Below, in pieces: positions 1 to 7,469 of a stretch of 16,274 bases of DNA (the stretch's first letter is position 1; every line of letters begins with the position of its first letter). Origin of the DNA: Alphaproteobacteria bacterium UBA6178 (lineage in GTDB: Bacteria; Pseudomonadota; Alphaproteobacteria; Rickettsiales; UBA3002); contig DITS01000008.1 in NCBI GenBank assembly GCA_002422205.1, forward strand, positions 288 to 16,561, read 5' to 3'. The notes below the pieces were generated by a model. It was not told the DNA's origin. It ran no database searches and saw only the letters and a list, made by a program, of their open reading frames with translations. A program made the translations under genes and the position numbers.

Positions 1-1008
1 CGCGGCGAAGGCGGCTATCTGGTCAATTCCGAAGGCGAACGTTTCATGGAACGCTATGCCCCCTCCGCCAAAGACCTCGCCTCACGCGATGTGGTCAGCC
101 GCTCCATGACGATTGAAATCAACGAAGGGCGCGGCGTTGGCCCCAACAAAGACCATATCTATCTGCATCTCGATCATCTGGATGCGGAAATGATCCATAA
201 GCGCCTGCCCGGTATCGCTGAGACCGCCAAAATTTTCGCCGGTGTCGATGTGACCAAACAACCGATTCCGGTATTACCCACCGTGCATTATAATATGGGC
301 GGCATTCCAACCAATTATCACGGCGAAGTGGTAACACTGAAAAATGGTGATCCCGACGCGGTCATCCCCGGCCTGATGGCAATCGGCGAAGCCGCATGCG
401 TGTCTGTTCATGGTGCTAATCGCCTCGGGTCCAACTCGCTGCTTGATCTGGTTGTATTTGGCCGCGCCGCTGCGCATCGTGCACGTGAAACTGTTACGCC
501 CGGTGCCACACATAAAATCATGCCGCAGGCCGCTACCGACAAAGCACTCGCACGGCTCGACGCCATTCGTTATGCCAAAGGCCCTGCCCCCACCGCCGAA
601 ATTCGCGGCACCATGCAGCGCGTCATGCAAAATCACGCCGCCGTATTCCGCACCACCGACTCGCTCAAAGCAGGCGTCGAAAAAATCAAGGACGTCTATC
701 ATTCCTTCACCGACATAGGGATTCAGGATCGCGGGCTGGTGTGGAACTCCGATTTAGTGGAAGCATTAGAGCTGGATAATCTGCGCTCACAGGCTGCCAT
801 TACCATGGCCTCCGCTTATAACCGCGAAGAAAGCCGTGGCGCTCATGCGCATGAGAATTTCCCTGATCGTAATGACGAGCAATGGATGAAGCACACCCTC
901 GCCACCCTCGATGAAGAAGGCAAACTCACCATTGAATATCGCCCCGTTCATATGTACACGCTGACAGATGAAACCGAAGTCGTCCCACCAAAACCAAGGG
1001 TCTACTAA
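1..1008 (+). CDS. sdhA: Succinate dehydrogenase flavoprotein subunit, C-terminal part (5' truncated by window)
   Basis: This is the FAD-binding catalytic subunit of complex II, which oxidises succinate to fumarate on the cytoplasmic side of the inner membrane. The reading frame is open from base 1, so the N-terminal FAD-binding half lies outside the window; 335 residues are visible. Family signatures seen are GEGGYLVNSEGERFMERYAP at the start, the SRSMTIEI segment whose Arg (about residue 34 here) matches the catalytic Arg of the family, PTVHYNMGGIPTN with the substrate-binding His (about 96), and HGANRLGSNSLLDLVVFGRA with the conserved Arg (about 141). The C-terminus RPVHMYTLTDETE...PPKPRVY is typical of alphaproteobacterial SdhA. 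The stop is followed after one base by the ATG of the next gene, so the genes are almost certainly co-transcribed and translationally coupled. Confidence 0.97.
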   Translation, partial: RGEGGYLVNSEGERFMERYAPSAKDLASRDVVSRSMTIEINEGRGVGPNKDHIYLHLDHLDAEMIHKRLPGIAETAKIFAGVDVTKQPIPVLPTVHYNMGGIPTNYHGEVVTLKNGDPDAVIPGLMAIGEAACVSVHGANRLGSNSLLDLVVFGRAAAHRARETVTPGATHKIMPQAATDKALARLDAIRYAKGPAPTAEIRGTMQRVMQNHAAVFRTTDSLKAGVEKIKDVYHSFTDIGIQDRGLVWNSDLVEALELDNLRSQAAITMASAYNREESRGAHAHENFPDRNDEQWMKHTLATLDEEGKLTIEYRPVHMYTLTDETEVVPPKPRVY

Positions 1009-1009
1009 C

Positions 1010-1837
1010 ATGCGCTTTATGCCCCGCCTATTTGTTACTGCTGCATTACTGTTCGTGGCTGGCTGCTCGCAACCCACCGCCATGACGCCGCAGGTCAGCG
1101 CAGCCGAAATCGAGGCCGAACGCAGAAACCAGCAGCAACTAGCACATGGCACCGTCAAGCTGAATTATGACGATATCAGCTATGGCAAACGCGAAAAAAT
1201 CGCGATGCAAAAACATCTGCAGAATGTCGTCGATAAAATGGCCCCCGAGGCCGCCAATATGTGCCGCGAATTACAAGGTCCCGAAGGCAACTGCAATATG
1301 TATGTCGAGCTGTCCGATGATGGCGAGGGCATAAATGCTTATGCCGACGGCACCAAAATCGTGATTTTCCCCACCATGGTCGATTTCGCTAAAAACGAAA
1401 CCCATCTGGCACTCGTCGTCGCGCATGAATACACCCACCATTTCATGCGCCATGTGCAATCCTCACAAGGTAATGTGCTTGCCGGTGCGCTGCTTGGCAC
1501 ACTGGCCGATGCGCTCGCCGCCTCGCAAGGCGTAGGCACGCAAGGCCAGTTCGGCAATATGGGCGCACAGGCCGCGCTGCTGTCTTATTCACCATCATTT
1601 GAACATGAGGCCGATTATATCGCGCTTTATATTCTCGCCCGCGCCGGATTCCCCATCGAGGAAGCACCCGAATTCTGGCGTCAGATGGCACGCTATAACC
1701 CCGAAGGCATCTATAACCGCACCACGCACCCCACCACGCCGGAGCGTTTTGCATCACTCGAAAAAACCGTGCGCGAAATACGCACCAAGCAAAAAAACGG
1801 CGAACGGTTACTGCCCAACCTCAAGCCAAAGTCATAA
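1010..1837 (+). CDS. M48-family zinc metallopeptidase, predicted lipoprotein
   Basis: A 275-residue predicted zinc protease anchored to a membrane facing the periplasm. Residues 1-19 form a lipoprotein signal with lipobox VAGC (Cys19). The catalytic zinc site is HEYTH at 139-143, and the third ligand is probably Glu198 in the ExxAD-type motif EHEAD. THPTTPERF at about 239-247 is another hallmark of periplasmic M48 proteins of the BepA/LoiP type. An earlier in-frame ATG at 968 lies inside sdhA; 1010 is preferred because it gives the signal peptide directly and has AAGGG just upstream, inside the end of sdhA. It sits between sdhA (1-nt gap) and sdhB (12-nt gap). The role is inferred to be envelope protein quality control; whether it acts on complex II is unknown. 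The family call is firm, the substrate is not. Confidence 0.9.
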   Translation: MRFMPRLFVTAALLFVAGCSQPTAMTPQVSAAEIEAERRNQQQLAHGTVKLNYDDISYGKREKIAMQKHLQNVVDKMAPEAANMCRELQGPEGNCNMYVELSDDGEGINAYADGTKIVIFPTMVDFAKNETHLALVVAHEYTHHFMRHVQSSQGNVLAGALLGTLADALAASQGVGTQGQFGNMGAQAALLSYSPSFEHEADYIALYILARAGFPIEEAPEFWRQMARYNPEGIYNRTTHPTTPERFASLEKTVREIRTKQKNGERLLPNLKPKS

Positions 1838-1849
1838 CGAGGAGATATC

Positions 1850-2650
1850 ATGGTTGAATTTACGCTACCCAGAAATTCAAAAGTCCGTAAAGGGATCAAA
1901 CACCCCACTCCCGAGGGTGCAACAAACACCAAAACCTTCAACATCTATCGCTTCGACCCCGAAGATGTGAAGGAAGACGGCACGCCCAATAATCCGCGCC
2001 TCGATACCTATGAAGTGGATATGGATAGCTGTGGGCCGATGGTGCTCGACGCCATCATCAAAATCAAAGACCAGACTGATTCCACCCTCACCTTCCGCCG
2101 CTCCTGCCGCGAAGGAATTTGCGGCTCCTGCGCGATGAATATCGACGGTACCAACACACTCGCCTGCACCAAATCCATCGAGGAGTGCAAAGGCGCGGTC
2201 AATATTTATCCGCTGCCGCACATGCCCGTCGTCAAAGACCTCGTGCCGGATTTAAGCAATTTTTACGCGCAATACGAATCCATCCAGCCATGGCTGCAAA
2301 CGCAAACCCCCGCGCCCAGCAATAGCGAGCGCCTGCAATCCCCCGAAGACCGCGAAAAGCTCGACGGGCTGTATGAATGTATTTTATGCGCTTGCTGCTC
2401 CACCTCTTGCCCCAGCTATTGGTGGAACCCCGAGCGTTATTTAGGGCCTGCCGTATTGCTGCACGCCTATCGCTGGATTATCGACAGCCGTGATGAAATG
2501 ACCGGCGAGCGTCTCGATAACCTCGAAGACCCGTTCCGCCTCTATCGCTGCCACACCATTATGAATTGCGCCAAAACCTGCCCCAAAGGCCTGAACCCCG
2601 GCAAAGCCATCGCAGAAATTAAAAAACTAATGGTCGAGCGGAAGTTTTAG
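1850..2650 (+). CDS. sdhB: Succinate dehydrogenase iron-sulfur subunit
   Basis: The electron-transfer subunit of complex II, passing electrons from the SdhA flavin through three iron-sulfur clusters to quinone. All three clusters can be placed in the 266 residues: [2Fe-2S] from Cys86, 91, 94 and 106 (CREGICGSC...LAC); [4Fe-4S] from Cys177, 180 and 183 plus Cys244; [3Fe-4S] from Cys187, 234 and 240 (CPSYWW..., CHTIMNCAKTCPKG). The length is normal for the family. The start is supported by a strong GAGGAG ribosome site a few bases upstream. The order sdhA-M48-sdhB is the unusual point; sdhC and sdhD, if present, must be upstream of the window. The gene is followed by a palindromic repeat and a rho-independent terminator. 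Confidence 0.97.
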   Translation: MVEFTLPRNSKVRKGIKHPTPEGATNTKTFNIYRFDPEDVKEDGTPNNPRLDTYEVDMDSCGPMVLDAIIKIKDQTDSTLTFRRSCREGICGSCAMNIDGTNTLACTKSIEECKGAVNIYPLPHMPVVKDLVPDLSNFYAQYESIQPWLQTQTPAPSNSERLQSPEDREKLDGLYECILCACCSTSCPSYWWNPERYLGPAVLLHAYRWIIDSRDEMTGERLDNLEDPFRLYRCHTIMNCAKTCPKGLNPGKAIAEIKKLMVERKF

Positions 2651-2658
2651 TAGAATTC

Positions 2659-2685
2659 GTCATCCTGAGCGCCAGCGAAGGACCT
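2659..2685 (+). repeat. GTCAT-type intergenic repeat (imperfect)
   Basis: The sequence reads GTCATCCTGAGCG then CCAGCGAAGGACCT, with a short imperfect stem TCCT/AGGA around a GC-rich centre. It starts 8 nt after the sdhB stop. It shares the GTCAT left end and A[TC]CT right end with elements near 9707 and 11888. Repeats of the form GTCATCCTGAGCG...GAAGGATCT are common between genes in many proteobacteria. Confidence 0.6.
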
Positions 2686-2706
2686 CCCTGCGCTTACTCA
2701 TTTCCA

Positions 2707-2738
2707 TAAAAAAAGGCGGCCCGAAAGCCGCCTTTTAT
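2707..2738. terminator. Bidirectional rho-independent terminator between sdhB and carD
   Basis: A perfect 10-bp stem AAAAGGCGGC / GCCGCCTTTT (2711-2720 with 2727-2736) closes on the loop CCGAAA. An A-run precedes it and a T-run ends it, so it can terminate both the sdh transcript (+) and the carD transcript (-), which converge here. Confidence 0.9.
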
Positions 2739-2759
2739 GTATCAACCAAACGCTGCTGT

Positions 2760-3260
2760 TTATGCAGCTTGTTTTTTCAGTGCGCGCAATAATTTCTCAT
2801 GCGCTTTTTTATCATCGATACGTTCCGAAGCCGCCACTTCACCAATCAAACGGTTGAGCGCAGTTTCATAAATCATACGCTCGGAATAGGAACGCTCGGA
2901 CTGATCTACGTTTTTGTGCAGATCACGCACGACTTCCGCGCAGGAAATAATATCGCCCGAATTAATCTTGGCTTCATATTCCTGAGCGCGACGGCTCCAC
3001 ATCCCACGTGACGTGCGTGCGCGGCCTTTTAAGGTGGTCAACGCTTTCTTCAGATGCCCTTCATCGCTCACGGCACGCAGACCGGCAGCTTCAGCGCGGT
3101 TCACCGGAACGCGCAGCACCATTTTATCTTTTTCGAAATTAATCACGAATACTTGCAATTCATATTCACCGATACACTCGGTTTCTTTTGCCATAATCTT
3201 GCCAACGCCATGCGTCGGATACACTACATATTCACCCACTTTGAAACTTGCTTTAGCCAT
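2760..3260 (-). CDS. carD: CarD/CdnL-family RNA polymerase-binding transcription regulator
   Basis: A 166-residue protein of the CarD/CdnL/TRCF family. The N-terminal domain, starting FKVGEYVVYPTHGVGKI (residues 6-22), is the Tudor-like fold that binds the RNA polymerase beta subunit. The remaining charged helical part is the DNA-contacting domain, which in relatives stabilises open complexes at rRNA and other housekeeping promoters. The length matches alphaproteobacterial CdnL-like proteins. The ATG has a good ribosome site, AAAGGG, about 7-8 nt upstream. The gene lies 228 nt downstream of fdxA on the same strand, in an AT-rich gap that probably holds its own promoter. Its end converges on sdhB across the shared terminator. 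Confidence 0.92.
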   Translation of the reverse strand: MAKASFKVGEYVVYPTHGVGKIMAKETECIGEYELQVFVINFEKDKMVLRVPVNRAEAAGLRAVSDEGHLKKALTTLKGRARTSRGMWSRRAQEYEAKINSGDIISCAEVVRDLHKNVDQSERSYSERMIYETALNRLIGEVAASERIDDKKAHEKLLRALKKQAA

Positions 3261-3488
3261 AGCTTACCCTTTTTATGATACGTCCCCCGCCAGCCTTCGG
3301 CATAAACGGAGCAGGTTAAACACGCCGTGCACTTGCTAACTGCAAATGCGAAAATACACATCAGATTTACGCTGATACTCACCGAAGTGATTGAGGTGTT
3401 ATAACATAAAATTTGAGTAAAAAAAACAGGAAAAGGCAAAATACCCTATGTTTAAAACATTAAGATTTCGTTAAGGTGCAAAAATATT
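3261..3488 (-). other. AT-rich gap between fdxA and carD, probable carD promoter region
   Basis: No ORF is credible here. The stretch 3398-3470 is notably AT-rich and contains on the minus strand TTATAA-like sequence near 3400, which could be a -10 element, and a short palindrome ATGTTT-A-AAACAT at 3448-3460. I see no GC-rich hairpin that would end the fdxA transcript, so partial read-through into carD is possible. Confidence 0.4.
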
Positions 3489-3824
3489 TTAGTCGCCCGA
3501 CCCAGGATTTTTACTAAAGTATTGATTAAACTTATCTTTTTTATCTTTAAATTCTTCCGCTTCCGGCAGCCCATCCTTTTTGGTGGTGATGTTGGGCCAT
3601 TGCTGGGCATATTCGCGGTTAATCTCCACCCAGTCGATCAAATCCTCCGCTTCGGGCTTAATCGCCTCAATCGGGCATTCCGGCTCGCACACCCCGCAAT
3701 CGATGCATTCATCGGGGTGAATCACCAGCATATTCTCGCCCTCATAGAAGCAATCCACGGGACACACTTCCACGCAATCGGTGTATTTGCATTTAATGCA
3801 CGCATCAGTGACAACAAAGGTCAT
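3489..3824 (-). CDS. fdxA: Seven-iron ferredoxin ([3Fe-4S][4Fe-4S]), FdxA type
   Basis: A 111-residue soluble electron carrier closely resembling Azotobacter ferredoxin I. The N-terminus MTFVVTDACIKCKYTDC is near-identical in pattern. Nine Cys are present at residues 9, 12, 17, 21, 25, 40, 43, 46 and 50; the spacing C9-x7-C17-x3-C21P and C40xxC43xxC46...C50P gives one [3Fe-4S] and one [4Fe-4S] cluster. The C-terminal region includes WPNITTKKDGLPEAEEF, a family hallmark. AGGAAG precedes the ATG. It lies 32 nt after ccmC on the same strand, so the two are probably one transcript. Its redox partner cannot be read from the sequence. Confidence 0.95.
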   Translation of the reverse strand: MTFVVTDACIKCKYTDCVEVCPVDCFYEGENMLVIHPDECIDCGVCEPECPIEAIKPEAEDLIDWVEINREYAQQWPNITTKKDGLPEAEEFKDKKDKFNQYFSKNPGSGD

Positions 3825-3856
3825 AGGGCTTCCTAGCGGTTTCGGCGGGTTTTAGC

Positions 3857-4591
3857 TTAAGCAGACAGCGATTGCAATTGGATTCGACGCCATTTTTGCT
3901 CATAAATCCGCGCCTGCACCCGCATCAGCAAACAGATGATAAAAAGACATAATAGCCCGCCAAACATGATAAATAGTGGCTGTAGCATGCTGCCATCAAT
4001 ACTCACCCCGCCCCTGCGTAAAATGCTCGCCGGTTGATGCAATGTGTTCCACCATTCTACCGAAAATTTGATAATGGGGATATTGATAAAGCCTACCAAT
4101 GCTAAAATCGCCGCGATTTTGCGGTTCGCCTCGGTAATCACCTCGGTCTGCGTAATGCCGATATAGCCCATATACATAAAGAAGAGTATCAGCACCGATG
4201 TAAGCCGCGCATCCCATACCCACCATGCGCCCCACATAGGCTTGCCCCACAGCGCACCGGTCAGCAGCGTAATCAGCGTAAACACCGCGCCCAGCGGTGC
4301 CGCTTCGCGCGCCAGCAAATCCCCCAGCGGGTGCCGCCATATTAAATAACACGCAGAGCCAGCGGCCATCACCACATACGCACCGAGCGATAACCACGCG
4401 CTAGGCACATGCACATACATAATGCGTACCGTCTCGCCTTGTTGATAATCCGGTGGTGACATTATCAATGCCAGATACAACCCATAAGCCAGCAATGCCG
4501 CGCATAAAGCCGATAATGGTGGCAACAGGCGGCGCGTCAGCCGCGCAAAAGTCGCAGGACGGGCAAGGGCATGAAAGTCAATGTTACGCAT
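3857..4591 (-). CDS. ccmC: Heme exporter / cytochrome c maturation protein CcmC
   Basis: An inner-membrane protein that presents heme to CcmE on the periplasmic side in System I cytochrome c biogenesis. It has 244 residues, matching the usual length of about 245, with six predicted membrane segments. The WWD motif WGKPMWGAWWVWDARL occupies 115-130. The two conserved heme-ligand His are visible: His61 in VHVPSAW and His185 in EWWNTLHQPASI. The ATG at 4591 has only a weak ribosome site. No ccmA, ccmB, ccmD or ccmE is adjacent, which is unusual because ccmC is often in a ccmABCDEFGH cluster. The 5' end faces mazG across a 72-nt divergent gap. Confidence 0.95.
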   Translation of the reverse strand: MRNIDFHALARPATFARLTRRLLPPLSALCAALLAYGLYLALIMSPPDYQQGETVRIMYVHVPSAWLSLGAYVVMAAGSACYLIWRHPLGDLLAREAAPLGAVFTLITLLTGALWGKPMWGAWWVWDARLTSVLILFFMYMGYIGITQTEVITEANRKIAAILALVGFINIPIIKFSVEWWNTLHQPASILRRGGVSIDGSMLQPLFIMFGGLLCLFIICLLMRVQARIYEQKWRRIQLQSLSA

Positions 4592-4663
4592 GCGCCCAGA
4601 TATAGTTGTTTCATTTGCATTTTACGAGTAGAAATCACGCAGCATCATCACACAGGAGCTGAC

Positions 4664-5455
4664 ATGCCCGCCGCGCTTCCCAATATGCAACGGCTGATCG
4701 ATATTATGGCACGGCTGCGCGATAAACAATCCGGCTGCCCGTGGGATATCGAGCAGAGTTTCGCTACCATCGCCCCCTACACCATCGAAGAAGCTTATGA
4801 GGTCGCCGACGCCATCGACAAAGGCGATATGGGCGAGTTGAAGCAGGAGCTGGGTGATTTGTTGTTACAGGTAGTGTTTCACGCGCAAATGGCGCAGGAG
4901 CAGTCTTTGTTTGATTTTGAGTCGGTGGCGCAAAGCATTGCAGACAAAATGATAACACGCCACCCGCATGTGTTCGGTGATCAAATGATCGAATCTGCCG
5001 AAGCACAAACCGCCAACTGGGAAAATATCAAGGAACAAGAACGCAAAGCCAAACAATCCGATTCTATCTTAGCGGATATTCCCGCTGCCCTGCCCGCTTT
5101 GATGCGCGCCATCAAGCTGCAAAACCGTGCAGCCCGCGTCGGCTTCGACTGGCCTGATAGTGAACAGGTCTATGAGAAACTCGCTGAAGAATTGCAGGAA
5201 GTGCGCGATGCAGGCGATAATCAGGCCAACCGCACCGAAGAAATAGGCGATTTATTATTTGTGGTGGCCAATCTGGCGCGCCATTTAAAGGTTGATCCCG
5301 AAGACGCGCTCCGCGCCGCCAACCGCAAATTCGAACGCCGTTTCCAGTATATCGAGCAGCAAATGCGCATGCAGGGCCGCTCGCTTGAAGGCTCGACGCT
5401 CGATGAAATGGAAGCACTATGGAGCGAAGCCAAACACAAAGAAAAAGCAGCCTGA
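4664..5455 (+). CDS. mazG: Nucleoside triphosphate pyrophosphohydrolase MazG
   Basis: Hydrolyses NTPs and dNTPs to monophosphate and pyrophosphate, cleaning the nucleotide pool and in E. coli modulating ppGpp levels. The start at 4664 is chosen over an in-frame ATG at 4571 because it has AGGAG 7 nt upstream, avoids overlap with ccmC, and gives 263 residues, the same length as the E. coli protein. Two MazG domains are visible. The N-terminal one has CPWDIEQSF at 25-33, EEAYE at 42-46 and ELKQELGDLL at 58-67, the Mg-binding EExxE...ExxD arrangement. The C-terminal one has EKLAEELQEV at 171-180 and EEIGDLLFVVANLARH at 192-207. It converges on the TPR gene with only a 2-nt gap. Confidence 0.95.
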   Translation: MPAALPNMQRLIDIMARLRDKQSGCPWDIEQSFATIAPYTIEEAYEVADAIDKGDMGELKQELGDLLLQVVFHAQMAQEQSLFDFESVAQSIADKMITRHPHVFGDQMIESAEAQTANWENIKEQERKAKQSDSILADIPAALPALMRAIKLQNRAARVGFDWPDSEQVYEKLAEELQEVRDAGDNQANRTEEIGDLLFVVANLARHLKVDPEDALRAANRKFERRFQYIEQQMRMQGRSLEGSTLDEMEALWSEAKHKEKAA

Positions 5456-5457
5456 TC

Positions 5458-6405
5458 CTAGCGGACCTTGTAGCTCTTCTGGTTTAACTCGGGCTTGAAT
5501 TCGGTGTGCGAACCCTGATTGATAATATCCAGATTTTTCCACGCCCGTTTATAATAAGTCGTGCTGCCCGATAGCGCCATATTCAAGTAGCTCTTTGCCA
5601 ACTCATCATTATTGGCCAGATGCGCATACAGCCCCAGATTATTATCGAGCGCCGCGCCCGTAACATGCTTGCTGGCAATTTTGCGCGCCGCTTCCATTTG
5701 ACCCGAAACGCCCATCACCATGGCCAGATTCATATCCACCTGTTGCTGCTGCAGCCCTTCCGCCGCACGCGATGCCGATTCCAGCGACAAAATCGCCGGA
5801 CGGTAATCCTTCATAATCGCCTGTGTCAGGCCGATATTATTCATCACCGCCACATTATTCGGGCTATGGCGCAGCGCTTCATTAAAATAGGCGCGCCCTT
5901 CTTCATACATATTTTTGGTCACAAACAAAAGGCCCAGCGCGTTCAGCGTCCGCCAGCGCTTGGCGTCGCGCTCCATGATCTGGCTGAACAGCCGCCCCGC
6001 ATCTTCGGATTTGCCCATCGCCATCAGCGCCAATGCTTTGCCTTCATGCGCATCCACATGCGTGCTGTCCTGCGCAATCACCATGTTATAAAAACTGACT
6101 GCATCGTCGTTATATCCCAGACGGCGCAACGCTTCCGCCAAACCTAACTGATAACGCGCTTCTTTCTCGTCTTTGTCATGCAATTGCTCATAATAGGATA
6201 ATGCACGCTGATTCTGGCCATTTTCCAGCGCTTGAACCGCACTCTTTTCAAGCGAGTCTCCCACGGTCGGCACATCAGGTGAATCCAGCTTGGCAAATTC
6301 TGCATCCGGATCAAAAATCCGATTTTTGCTGGCATCCAGCGAACAGGCGCTCAGCGCAATCATGAGCACTAGACATACAGGGGCATTTTTAAGAATTTTA
6401 TGCAT
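5458..6405 (-). CDS. TPR-repeat lipoprotein, TadD-like (Flp pilus assembly)
   Basis: A 315-residue protein with a lipoprotein signal (lipobox LSAC, Cys21) followed by tetratricopeptide repeats over about residues 55-290, with units such as ALRRLGYNDDAVSFYNMVIA and YEEGRAYFNEALRHSPNN. The segment VDMNLAMVMGVSGQMEAARK followed by an NNLGLYAHL motif resembles the C-terminal part of TadD, an outer-membrane-associated lipoprotein needed for Flp (tad) pilus biogenesis. That assignment is by pattern only: no other tad genes are in the window, and another TPR lipoprotein is possible. The start has a weak ribosome site. It is divergent from pyrB and convergent with mazG, with no room for a separate terminator at its 3' end. 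Confidence 0.8.
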   Translation of the reverse strand: MHKILKNAPVCLVLMIALSACSLDASKNRIFDPDAEFAKLDSPDVPTVGDSLEKSAVQALENGQNQRALSYYEQLHDKDEKEARYQLGLAEALRRLGYNDDAVSFYNMVIAQDSTHVDAHEGKALALMAMGKSEDAGRLFSQIMERDAKRWRTLNALGLLFVTKNMYEEGRAYFNEALRHSPNNVAVMNNIGLTQAIMKDYRPAILSLESASRAAEGLQQQQVDMNLAMVMGVSGQMEAARKIASKHVTGAALDNNLGLYAHLANNDELAKSYLNMALSGSTTYYKRAWKNLDIINQGSHTEFKPELNQKSYKVR

Positions 6406-6515
6406 CCCGTTATCTAATCACTTTGGCGCAATTAGGCAATGAATATTGCAATATAACGATACAATACCGATTTTACTTGCCTTACGCGGCATTTACCCCC
6501 AAACATCAGCTTTTA
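6406..6515. promoter_or_regulatory. Divergent promoter region between the TPR lipoprotein and pyrB
   Basis: This 110-nt AT-rich gap must hold promoters for both genes if 6516 is the pyrB start. On the plus strand TATAAC (6452-6457) and TACAAT (6460-6465) are possible -10 elements, but no matching -35 is clear. No ribosome site of normal strength precedes either start. An in-frame TTG at 6423 would extend PyrB by 31 residues through this region; the extension has no family character. Confidence 0.35.
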
Positions 6516-7466
6516 ATGACGCGCGCACATTCACTTACCCATTCTCAGGCTTTTCCCGCACATCTGCTGGGAACCGAATCGCTTTCCGCGCAGCAAATTA
6601 CACAGATTCTTGACATGGCGCAAGGCCATGCGCAGCGAAACCGTCAGCGCGACAAAAAACACCCCGCATTGCGCGGCCTCACCTTGATTAATGTATTCTA
6701 CGAAAACTCCACCCGCACGCGCACCAGCTTCGAGCTGGCAGGCAAACGCCTTGGCATGGATGTGATCAATATTTCCGCCGATGCATCATCAGTCAAAAAA
6801 GGCGAAAGCCTCGTCGATACCGCCCTCACCCTCAACGCCATGCACCCCGATTGCATCGTGATACGTCACCCCGCCAGCGGGGCGGTCGAGCTATTCGCGC
6901 GCTATGTTGACTGCCCTGTGATTAATGCCGGTGATGGCGCGCATCAACACCCCACACAGGCCCTGCTCGATGCACTGACCATCCGTGACCATAAAGGCAC
7001 CATCAAAGGGCTGAACATCACCATTTGTGGCGATATTTTGCATAGCCGCGTGGCCCGCTCCAATGCCTTGCTGCTCAAAACCATCGGCGCAAGCGTTACC
7101 CTCGTCGCGCCTGAACATCTTATGCCTGCACATGCCGCCAATGTATTCGGATGCGAGACCACGCATGATATGCGCAAAGGCCTAGAAGGCGCTGATATCG
7201 TGATGATGCTGCGCGTGCAACAAGAGCGGATGATCGGCAAATCGATTCCTTCTGTGCGCGAATATTTCCACTTTTACGGGCTGGATTACAGCAAACTGGC
7301 GCTGGCAAAGCCCGACGCGCTGGTCATGCATCCTGGCCCCATCAATCGCGGTGTCGAAATCGACAGCGCATTGGCCGACGATATTGAACGCAGCATTATT
7401 TTATCGCAGGTCGAAAACGGCGTTGCCGTGCGTCAGGCCTTACTCGAACTCATGTTACAGGAATAA
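6516..7466 (+). CDS. pyrB: Aspartate carbamoyltransferase catalytic subunit
   Basis: Condenses carbamoyl phosphate and L-aspartate to N-carbamoyl-aspartate, the committed step of pyrimidine synthesis. From the ATG at 6516 the protein has 316 residues, the usual size. Carbamoyl-phosphate binding is by FYENSTRTRTSFELAGKRLG (STRTR at 65-69); further signatures are VKKGESLVDT, DGAHQHPTQALLDA, GDILHSRVARSN and MHPGPINRGVEI. No pyrI regulatory subunit is present, so it is probably a class that associates with PyrC or works as a trimer. pyrC starts 3 nt after its stop, implying one operon with translational coupling. The start is the least certain part, because no strong ribosome site is seen. Confidence 0.95.
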   Translation: MTRAHSLTHSQAFPAHLLGTESLSAQQITQILDMAQGHAQRNRQRDKKHPALRGLTLINVFYENSTRTRTSFELAGKRLGMDVINISADASSVKKGESLVDTALTLNAMHPDCIVIRHPASGAVELFARYVDCPVINAGDGAHQHPTQALLDALTIRDHKGTIKGLNITICGDILHSRVARSNALLLKTIGASVTLVAPEHLMPAHAANVFGCETTHDMRKGLEGADIVMMLRVQQERMIGKSIPSVREYFHFYGLDYSKLALAKPDALVMHPGPINRGVEIDSALADDIERSIILSQVENGVAVRQALLELMLQE

Positions 7467-7469
7467 ATC

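Noticed and set aside
5620..6147. 175-residue plus-strand ORF opposite the TPR lipoprotein gene
   Set aside because: Its composition is rich in His/Arg, as expected from antisense translation of the TPR gene, and it has no start signal.
6423..6515. 31-residue N-terminal extension of PyrB from a TTG at 6423
   Set aside because: The extension would begin within the gap needed for promoters, has no similarity to PyrB N-termini, and the ATG at 6516 gives the standard length.
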